A stretch of 64,000 bases of DNA. Source: Hirsutella rhossiliensis (lineage: Eukaryota; Ascomycota; Sordariomycetes; Hypocreales; Ophiocordycipitaceae). How positions within the stretch are numbered: position 1 is the first letter of the stretch; each line of letters begins with the position of its first letter. The position numbers were made by a program, and so were the translations under genes. The DNA is taken from the NCBI RefSeq assembly GCF_020360975.1, contig NW_025408671.1:6014001-6078000 (forward strand), written 5' to 3'. This document shows, in pieces, positions 56,201 through 64,000 of the stretch. Below the pieces are notes generated by a model. The model saw nothing but the letters and a program-made list of their open reading frames with translations. It made no database searches and was not told the origin of the DNA.

Positions 56201-59200
56201 TCTAGCTCTACCGCTCTCTTATAGTCTCCTTCTTTATTTAGATTATATAATCTAGTAGCTTCCTCTTCTTCTTTAAAGTTAGCGTTATCTTTAACTACTT
56301 CGACGTCGGTTTCTTCTTCCGTTTTCTTATATAGGACCTCTTCTTAAGACTATTAGGAAGGGGGGATTTAAGTCTTCTAAATTAGCTAACGTTATAAGAG
56401 TAAGAGGGGCTATTAATCCTCTTTCCGTTAAAGAAGCTAGATTCGTCGAAATTTATATCCCTAGTTAAAATAACCTTTTATAGAAAAGGAATCTAGATCT
56501 AAAAGATATTTATAGAATTATAACTAATAAGGTAACTAATAAAGGCTCTAGGATTAAGCTTTCTTTTCTTCTTCCTTTTTAGCTACGTATCGGTAGTTAT
56601 TACGTATGCCTTATAGCTATAGGTACGAAGGTAGGCTAGCGAGGCCCTCTTCTTTATAAAGAGCTTAAGGGGAGATTTCTAGTCTATTCCTTAGGTCTTA
56701 AAAAGGGTCTCTAGGTCCTTATAGTCCCTTAGTCCCCTAGGGTCCCTTAGGGTCTAGTTCTAAAGGTAATAGGCGGTCTTAATAACTTCCCTTTAAAGGT
56801 CGTAGGGAAGCTTTATAGTAAGTCTTATTATATAGGCCCTTTTTATTATAGCACCCCTTAATCTTTCTACCCCTCCGTTCTAGGCCTAGGTATTTAGTGC
56901 TAACGGGAGGGGTAAAATACCCCTTTTTTAAAGCTAATTTAAGATATCCTTTATAAATAGCTCTCTATTAGACTATATCTTCTTTACCTTATAGCTAAAG
57001 TAGGATTTTATTTAGTTAATAAAGTCCTAGAAGGCAAACTAGTTATACTTACTTAAGTAGGTCTATAAGAAATAAGGGAAAACTATCCCTAAAAAAGCAT
57101 ATATAAAAAACATTACCTTAACGAAGCTTTCTTAATTCCTAGAGACGTCGGTCTAATTAACCTAAATTTCCTTATATAGCTAGTCTAGCTATAAAAGCGT
57201 TTGTTTAGAAATTTTTCTCCTAGTCTTTCCTTAGCTATAGTATTTATATTTAATAGTCTTTAGGCCCCTTATTCGTACGCCTTATTATTAACCTAGCAGA
57301 TATAAAGCTAGGGGGCCTAGGTAACTAAGTTATACGTACTAAAGAAGGCCGTCTCCTTAGGCTGCTAGAAGAGGGTCCTTAGATCCTACCCTCCTAGTAG
57401 GGAAAGCTAACTTCTTAAGTAGTTCCTTCCTATAAATAAGTTAGAATTCGAGAATAAATTAACCGAATTTTTCCTCGATAAGCCTAATAGTTTAATTCTT
57501 CTAGACTAGCCTTATAGGCTTAAACGTTATATCCTAGAAGATTCCTTCCTCTTAAAGAAGGCGGAAGGAAATTAAGCTCGTTAAAAATTAAGGGCAAAAA
57601 GCTACCCTTTTTCGTCGAAGAATTTATATAGACCTATTAAGTAATTTTATCGTAAAGTTCACCCTTCTATATCCCTTTAACTATATAGTTAATTCCCTAG
57701 TAATAAGGTATTTCCTTTATACCTTCTTAAAGGACTAAATTATAAGAGTATATTATAGATATCGAGGGAAGTACTAGAGTTAAGGATAGCTAATTTTTAT
57801 AGGGGATAGCTAGAGGGTCCTAATAGTTAGTCTTAGCCTTATTAATCCGTAGGGAAGACGAATACCGGATTTACTATACTAATAATTTTCCCTTAAATTT
57901 ATAGCTTAAATAAGGGCAGCGGCGTTATTAGTTACTATTTCTTAGTAACCTAAATCTTATTTATCTTCTTCTATAATAAGGGGTCCTCCTTAAGAAACTA
58001 TTATACTATTTCTCGTAGCCTCTTTAAAGGGTTAATTCCTTTAGGTCGGTTTTCCTCGAAGACCTACTAGTAGTCTTCTAGCCGATAGGGCGTTTTATAT
58101 ACTTAGTAGGTAGGTCGATTCCTCCTTATTTATTTCTTCGAGGAATCCTCGTCCTAGTCTAGAAGGTCTGCTTAAAAACCCCTTATTACTAATTTTAACG
58201 AGGTTCGATTTTAACTAGTTCCCTGATTTTTCGACTAACGGACTAAAAGGTCTATTAAGGGACTAGTCGGGCCGGTCTAACTAACGGGACCGGGGCCGGG
58301 CCCGGAGTAAGATATATAGCTAGGGCTAGGGCCGTAGCTATAGTTAAAGATAACGTTAAGGCTCTTAAGGGAGGAGGAGCTAAAGGAGTAATAGCTATAG
58401 TAGTAGTAGCGGGGGCTATAGTAGCTATAGGTCGAACTATCTAGGTCGAGTACTAGCTATAAAGGAATAAGACTACTTATTATTATACTTTAGTAGCCTC
58501 TTTATTTAGTTCCTAGCTAGCCTCTTAAAAGATAGTCGAGTAACCGTTACTAATAGGCTTTATTAGTAGAGATATATCCTATAGCTACTAGCTAGAAAGA
58601 GCTTCTATATAGAAGTATTAGTTAGCTTCCTTAAGGATTTCTTCTTACTTAGCTAGCTATAGAGAAGCTAGTAGGTTCCTAGTAAAAAAGGCTCCTAGGT
58701 AGGCCGTATAGGTCTTCTTAATACGGTTAGTTATATAGCCCCTTAAGGGAGCTATTAAGGTCTCGAGCTTTAAAAGCTACTACCTAGGAGTCTCTTCCTC
58801 TTAAAAAGAGATTAGCTTTATAGTACTAATAGATTCCGTTATTACTATATAAGTAGTAGTTAGTAGCTTTTTTTTATAGAGGTATTCCTTTTAGTAACTC
58901 TTATAGTCGCTTAAGGTAGTAGAAAAAGCTCTCTATTATATAGAGGTTAGCTTAGAGAAGAGGGAAGCTCCCTTTATAAATTCCGTTGCCTTAAGTTAAA
59001 GAGGGGGCTTAAGAGGGTCCTACTTATTAAAGAAGACTAAATTATAAATAGTTCTATCTATACGAGCCCGTAGCTCCTTTACCTACTTATCTTAATCTTA
59101 GGGCTCTATAAGAATCGTCCTATAAACCGTAGGGGCGGTAAAGTCGTTTTTCGTTATTATTATAGGGAAGGGTAGAATAGTTAGTTAAAAATCGGCTTTT

Positions 59201-59298
59201 TTAGTAATAAGGGAAAAGAGAGCTATAAGGGATATAAGAAAGGTACCTTTTATAGTAGCCGGAAGGTATAGGAATTCTATTCCTCCTAGGCTTATAAC
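53242..59298 (-). pseudogene. Cop1-I gag-pol remnant
   Basis: Homologous to the Cop1-A interior: RNase H near 53970-53750, reverse transcriptase near 56000-55430, integrase near 57150-56700, and Gag from about 59150 to 58250 with its Pro/Ala-rich part largely kept as CCGG-rich sequence near 58260-58310. It is interrupted by a solo LTR at 54124-54820. It carries a 20-bp-scale duplication near 56050-56085 (AGGTAGCTAGGTAATCC-type repeat) absent from Cop1-A, and a local rearrangement near 58070-58130. Mutation load lies between Cop1-A and Cop1-B. Confidence 0.83.
54124..54820 (+). repeat. Solo LTR of a Copia family, nearly free of RIP
   Basis: This is a 697-bp insertion in Cop1-I with a perfect AATAG duplication (54119-54123 and 54821-54825) and inverted ends TATAAGA/TCTTATA. 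Its last 120 bp resemble the Cop2 LTR end (CGAAATCCTACCCTATACTC versus the RIP form in Cop2), so it belongs to a Cop2-related family. It retains many CpA and TpG (for example TTGCATAAG, CCATCACG), unlike everything around it. No long frame is present. Confidence 0.88.
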
Positions 59299-59755
59299 TC
59301 TTATAAAGAGAGATATAAGAAGTATATATAAAATATATAAAGGTAAAATTAAAAGTAAGGGGTCGGATAGGTAGTATAGAGAGATTTAATTCTTATAGGG
59401 GCAGTAATAAAAATAGGGGAGTAATTATTATATTACCTTAATTATCCTTCTTTCCTTTATCTAACGCCCTTATTTATACCTATCTAGTATCTTAATTAAT
59501 AAAGAGGATCTTACTTAAAGAAGCTATTAATATCCTTTTAACTACTAAGCTTTTTACCGGTTTTTTCCCCTCCTTTCTAGCCGTTGCCGGTATATCTATC
59601 TTATCTCTTACTACTTATACTTCCCTTTATACCCCTACCTTCCTTTTTATACCTCTTTTTAGCTCCTTCTTCTATACTAGGTGTTTTTAGCTTCCTTAGT
59701 CCCTTTACTAAGGGATATCTCTAAGAACTATAAAATTAAGCTATGCTTTACGATA
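59299..59755 (-). repeat. Cop1-I 5' LTR (right side)
   Basis: This 457-bp LTR starts TCTTATAAAG and ends CTTTACGATA. The 68-codon open frame at 59681-59887 crosses its edge into Gyp2-H and is accidental. Confidence 0.9.
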
Positions 59756-59760
59756 TTATT

Positions 59761-60296
59761 AAAGTTCTTAAAGTTTCTATTTAGCTTCTTATTTCTTATT
59801 AGTTATTTTAAATACCTTTATAATAGCTTCTTTAAATCCTTAGAAACTAATAAAGACTTTATCTATTTTATTATCTTATTATACTAGTTAGTTATTAAGA
59901 AAGTCCCTTATAATACTTTTAAACTAAGTAAGTACTATTTTAAGTAAATAATTTCCTATATAAAGTACCTTTTTAACTAGGTCTAAGAGTTTAGTAGGGT
60001 AAAACTAATAGTAGGCTTTAAGTTAAGTAAGAAAGTCTTAAAGTATACTATAAGTACTATTAAATAGTCCTAGCTATTTTAGTTTAACTACTTCTTTAAG
60101 GTCCTTAACTTATTTATTACCTTCTTTATTCTAAAGTAACTATACCTTATATTAAAGGGTAATAATCTCGCGTATTATATCCTAAGGCGATATAGTAGCT
60201 CTAAAGTTAGTTAATCTAGCTTACTATATAAGTATATTAATAGTTATAATATTACTTAGAGTAATATAGTATTATATTAAATAAGAGCTTTTAATA
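59761..60296 (-). pseudogene. Gyp2-H Gag
   Basis: Matches 51907-52442 of Gyp2-G and carries the same minus-strand Gag-like frame, with more stops. It joins 46272 once Cop1-I is removed. Confidence 0.65.
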
Positions 60297-60782
60297 TATA
60301 ATAACTAGTATTACTCTTAAGGGATAAACCTATTAAAGGGTTTATATTAATAGATATAATAAGGCGTAGTCTAAATATTATTAAGTATATTACGTTAGTA
60401 ATAAGTTAAAGGTTATAGACTATAGACTATAACTAAGTAATTAAGTAATTAGAATTAAAAATAAGATTATAATAAAGAATATATTAATTATATTAAAAGC
60501 TAGAGAGCTATCTATTTAAAGGAGTAAAAGTAGGTACTTATATATACCTATAAAGACTATCCTTAGATTATAGTTCTAGCTATAATCCCCTTTATAGCTT
60601 ACTATAGCTTATAAGTAAGCTATACTCCTAAGTAGTAATCTATCTATATAAGGGTTACTTAGATTATATATTTTTTAGGTAAGCTAAGCCTAAGTAACTT
60701 CTTATCTTAACTATTATTTTAAGTTGCTTTATTATATAAATATAGTCGGCTCTCTTATAGCTTACTAACTATAGTTATAATA
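60297..60782 (-). repeat. Gyp2-H 5' LTR (right side)
   Basis: This 486-bp Gyp2 LTR starts TATAATAACTAG (RIP form of TATAACGACCGG) and ends AGTTATAATA. The right flank is GGTAT; the left partner LTR is missing. Confidence 0.88.
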
Positions 60783-63027
60783 GGTATTACTATACCTTTC
60801 CTATTAAGATAAGCGCTAGGTAAGGAAAGATTTTACTGACTTTTTTTCTTTTCCCTTAGCCGTTAGCCTAGCTATTAGCCTAGCCGTTAGCCTAGCTATT
60901 AGCTTAGACTATAGCCTAGCCGTTAGCCTAAACTATAGCCCCTTGCCCCTACCCCTATCCCTTACCCTTATCCGTTACCCTTATCCTAGCTAAAGTCCCT
61001 TGCCTTAGCCGGAGTCCCTTATACTAGATAGAGCTTTCTTTTTTTAACGAACTAACCTTTCCTTTTAGGTAGAGCTTTCTTTTTCGATAAAGCTCTTTAG
61101 TAGGCTCTATCTATAGCAGCTACTTTAGTTATAGATAGGGACGTTTAGTCTTTATTTTAAAAGGAAGATACCTACGCTAGTAGTAGTAGCGGATATCTTT
61201 TAGGTTTTTTTTCTTTATTAATATAATAACTTCTTTAGTAGCTTTAATAGGACTAGCAGCTTCTATAGGACTAGTAGCTCTATAGGACTAATAGCTCCTT
61301 TAGCTATAGCCTAGTAGGTTCCCTAGCTATAGTCTTAATAGCTCCCTTAGCTATAGTCTTTTATAAGCTCTTTTTATAATAGTCTTCCTTAATAGTCTTT
61401 TTTTTAGTAGTCTCTTCCTTTAATAATCTTTAATAATTTCCTTAGTAGCGCCTTTAGTATAGTAGTTTTCTTTATCTAGCACGGTAGCTTCCTTTAATTT
61501 TATTCCTTCCTATATAATTAGATAGTCCTAACGGCTCCTTCGGTACTAATAGCCTAGACTAACGGCTCCCTTTAGTACTTATAAGCTTAGCACCTATTCT
61601 AACTATCCGATTATATACTTAGAGACTATAGGCACCTCTCTTTTACTTTATTTTCCTCCTTTTTAGTAGATTTCCTAGTAGACGATACTAATAGATAACC
61701 TTTCCTATCCTAGTAAATAATTTCTTCCTTAATAGATAATACCGATAGATAACTTTTTCCGTTCTAGTAGGCGATTTCCTTAGTAGACTTCCTTTATAAT
61801 AAACGACTTTATTAGTAGATAAATTCTTCCTTAATAGATAGCCTATTCCTCGATAAACCTTTCTTTAATAAACGAATTCCTCTATAGTAGATAAATTCCT
61901 TTATAATAGATAGCTTATTCCTTAATAGACTATTTTCCTTAGTAGATAAATTCCTTTATAATAACTAAGCCTTTCCTTAGTAGACGGCTTCTTTAGTAGA
62001 TAACTTTCGTAATAGATAACCTTTTTAATAGTAATAATAGTATATATAAAAGATCCTTCCTTCCGCCCTTCCTAGCACGGTCTATAGTAGCTAACGTAGT
62101 AGGTACCTTTAAGTAGTCTTAATAAAAGTATAAAAAATCCCTCTTTTTTTAAAATACCTAAAATAAATAAGATAAGAGTAGTAATCTTTAGTATTCTCCT
62201 CCTAAGTATAGGTATTTACTTAGTTAAAGCTAGCTAGATATAAAAGTCGCTAGGGGAAAAAAGGGTATAATTTTTAAATAATTTTCCTAAGTATTTCTTT
62301 AGGGACTTTTTCCCCCTTTTCCTTTAAGATTTCTTTCCTTTACCTTCCTCGTTAGCTTCTTCTTTCCCTTACTTATAAGGATCTCTCTTCCTTCTATTAC
62401 TATTTCTTACCGTTAGTCTTTAGTTAGCCTATTAGCCCGTTACTTAGTCTATTCCTTAGTCTCTCGTTAGCCTATTCCTTAGCCCGTTACTTAGTTTATC
62501 TCTTAGTCTTATATTAGGCTATTTCTTACCTACTTAGCTACTTAGCTACTTATCTATTTCTTTATTCCTTAGCTATTACCTACCTACTTACTTACTTAGT
62601 AGACGGTAGCGTCTATTCTTTATTATAGAGGAGTTTAACGGGGGCATCTATACCCTAAGGAATATATATAGCCTACGTAGTAGAGTCTTTAGTAGGGTCC
62701 TTAGTAGAGTCTCTAGCTAGCCCTCTTCTTAATTAGATAATCCCTTAGCCCTTATTCGTTTAAGGAAGAAGGAGGGAAAATTCGGTCTATAAAAGAGGTC
62801 TCTTTTCCTCCTTAGCTAGTAGATAGCATCTTCTTTTATTATCTTCTTCCTATTATCTTCTTTTATATCCTCTTCTACTAATATACCTTTTTAGCCCTCT
62901 TTACCTTTGCCTTGCCCTACCTAGTACTTTCTCTTTTCCTTTATTCCCCTTAGACCCCCTCGTCCTTTAGTATCTAGCTACTATTATTGCCGTTTATATA
63001 GGTATATCTTTAGGTATATACTATAGC
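60783..63027. other. Unassigned pyrimidine-rich degenerate repeat region
   Basis: These 2.2 kb show no recognised retroelement domain on either strand. The plus strand is rich in TTCC/CTTT runs. Short degenerate repeats dominate: AGCCGTTAGCCTAGCTATT-type units near 60858-60935, TAGTAGATAAATTCCTT-type units from about 61660 to 62030, and CTTAGTC/CTATTC-type units near 62420-62620. On the minus strand short stretches look protein-like (for example DSTKDPTKDSTTxAIYIP near 62720-62640), but no frame holds. CpA/TpG are depleted, so it was subject to RIP and must have been repeated or next to repeats. Confidence 0.55.
60858..60935. repeat. Short tandem repeat, about 22-bp unit
   Basis: Roughly three to four copies of AGCCGTTAGCCTAGCTATT-type sequence, with CCGTTA/CTATTA alternation that looks like RIP-type change between copies. 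Confidence 0.8.
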
Positions 63028-63449
63028 TACCGTTAAAGTATATAATAAGTTACGCCCTTATTTAAATAGCTAGCTAGCTAATAAGTATAGAGCTAGGTTC
63101 TAGCTACCTAGGCTAATAAGCGCGGGGATAGTAAGGCTAGTAAGGCTAGCACGATTAATAGGAAAGGGTAAGGTAGAGCTAGCGGTATAAGGAGCCTAGG
63201 GCCTAATTATATAAAAGCTATTAATAAGGTAGCGCCGCGCCGCGCTTAAGGGAGGGTATTATATAAGAGTCTTTAACTATTATAAGTTATAGGCTTAGGC
63301 TATAGCCTAAGCTATATAGTTATATATAAAGGGCCGGATCCTATATATATATATATATAGGCTAGCTATATATAAAAGAGCTCTATATAGCTTATTAATA
63401 TTATCTTATAGATAGTACCTATATATATACCTTTACTTACTCTATAATA
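63028..63449 (+). mobile_element. Gyp3-F: 3' end fragment with LTR
   Basis: From about 63028 the sequence matches the 3' non-coding part of Gyp3-E (43410-43634), including GCGCCGCGCCGCGC and the polypurine run GGGAGGG, followed by a full LTR at 63262-63449. Everything upstream of this in Gyp3 is missing. It is either a truncated insertion or the remainder of a deleted element. Confidence 0.85.
63262..63449 (+). repeat. Gyp3-F LTR
   Basis: This 188-bp LTR starts TATAAGAGTCTTTAAC and ends CTCTATAATA, matching the LTRs of Gyp3-E. The following bases are CTCTT; no left copy can be checked. Confidence 0.9.
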
Positions 63450-64000
63450 CTCTTTTACCTTCTTAAAGGCTTAGTAGCTATTATAGGACTTAATTATAAC
63501 TTAGAAAGAAGGAAAGCTAGCTAGGAGCCCTTATAAGCCTTAGAGCCTAAGGCCTTTATTATAATAATAAAGGCCCTTAAGCCCTTAGCTAAGAAGTAGT
63601 ACTAATGCCTCTTAGCTAGCCTAGCTAGCTTAAAAGACTTTAGGCTATAGCCCTTAGCCTTTTATACTAATAGCTTTAAGGGGTGCCTTAAGGGGTCCCT
63701 TATAGAGACTAACGCTTACTCCTTCTATAAAATAGGCCTAGAAAATAAGCCTATTAAAGCGTACTATAAGAACCTAGGACCCTTAATTAAAGTAGCTAAC
63801 GTAGAGCTATTTATAATACTAAGGGTCTTAGAGGACCTAGCTAAGAGGCCTTAATCCTTAAGGCCTAGCCCCCTTAACCCCCTTATAAAGGCCTATATCT
63901 TTATAGATAGCTAAGCCGCTATAAAGAAAGTAATAAGCTTCTTAGACCTAGCTATATATAATAAAAGGCTCTTAATAAGCTTAGAAGCCTTTTATAACGT
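63450..64000 (+). pseudogene. RNase H-like pseudogene, probably of a LINE, running off the window
   Basis: In the last 300 bp the plus frame reads YYKNLGPLIKVANVELFIIL, VLEDLAKRPxSL, KAYIFIDSxAAIKKVISFL and NKRLLISLEAFYN. The order LGP..T..xAEL..I..AL, then an IFxDSQAAI block, is that of the RNase H domain at the C-terminus of fungal Tad1-type LINEs. A Gypsy or host RNase H is less likely because the surrounding blocks do not fit. The upstream 250 bp are Leu/Ala/Lys-rich in mixed frames. The rest lies beyond position 64000. Confidence 0.6.

Larger units (their letters stand above)
46273..59755 (-). mobile_element. Cop1-I: Copia element inside Gyp2-H
   Basis: Third Cop1 copy in minus orientation. 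The left LTR (46273-53241) is split by Gyp2-G, the interior is 53242-59298 and the right LTR is 59299-59755. Flanks TAATT (46268-46272) and TTATT (59756-59760) are probably the mutated target duplication; Gyp2-G has TTATT at the empty site. The interior also carries a solo LTR at 54124-54820. Apart from the two inserts it matches Cop1-A in structure. Confidence 0.9.
45472..60782 (-). mobile_element. Gyp2-H: partial Gypsy element, minus orientation
   Basis: Two fragments, 45472-46272 and 59761-60296, plus an LTR at 60297-60782, align in order with 51108-52912 of Gyp2-G. They are separated by Cop1-I. The part of Gyp2-H that would correspond to the pol half of Gyp2-G is absent; the alignment stops abruptly at 45472, where Cop1-B ends. 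It encodes gag on the minus strand and is more mutated than Gyp2-G. Confidence 0.85.

Noticed and set aside
59681..59887. 68-codon open frame on the plus strand
   Set aside because: It crosses the Cop1-I LTR edge into Gyp2-H and is antisense to the Gag remnant. Not a gene.
1..64000. Using absence of TGA stops as evidence of true coding frames
   Set aside because: RIP removes TpG, so TGA is rare in all frames. I relied on motifs, order of domains and stop density instead.
1..64000. CRISPR arrays, operons or bacterial promoters
   Set aside because: No regularly spaced repeats with unique spacers; composition and element types are fungal.

Overview
The window is a gene-free, AT-rich block of nested transposable elements. 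It was almost certainly taken from a filamentous ascomycete (Pezizomycotina) that uses repeat-induced point mutation (RIP). The dinucleotides CpA and TpG are almost missing on both strands, TpA is in great excess, and CpG is still present. That is the footprint of C-to-T change at CpA, not of CpG methylation decay. No open frame above about 70 codons survives, but the old proteins can be read by treating TAA/TAG as former CAA/CAG. The sequence does not support a species call.

Left block (1-19476). A plus-strand Gypsy element with a chromodomain (Gyp1), whose left end lies outside the window, forms the base. It holds a solo Copia LTR (601-1168), a complete Copia element in minus orientation (Cop1-A, 3000-9363) and a complete Copia element in plus orientation (Cop2, 12699-18754). 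All three insertions have 5-bp target duplications. Downstream of its integrase, Gyp1 carries a candidate reading frame on the opposite strand.

Middle block (19477-45471). A second Cop1 copy (Cop1-B, minus) is split by a solo Gyp2 LTR (itself split by a solo Cop1 LTR). Inside its outer LTR it also holds a Gypsy element (Gyp4-D, 26370-45157). Gyp4-D in turn holds two Fot1/pogo DNA transposons, a small non-autonomous Cop1-like element inside the first of them, and a whole related Gypsy element (Gyp3-E, 36371-43820). Gyp3-E has a solo Gyp2 LTR in its left LTR. Removing the insertions restores Gyp4-D to about 6.9 kb, the same size as Gyp3-E.

Right block (45472-64000). Fragments of a minus-strand Gypsy element (Gyp2-H) flank a third Cop1 copy (Cop1-I, 46273-59755). 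Cop1-I holds a complete Gyp2 copy (Gyp2-G, 46407-52912) and a hardly mutated solo Copia LTR (54124-54820). Beyond 60782 lie about 2.2 kb of unassigned pyrimidine-rich degenerate repeats, the 3' end of a Gyp3 element, and a piece of an RNase H-bearing element that runs off the window.

The most interesting points are: antisense reading frames downstream of integrase in three Gypsy elements; a Cop1-related mini-element with PBS, PPT and a Pol III B-box but only one LTR; target duplications whose two copies differ by RIP-type changes; and the mismatched flanks of Cop1-B.
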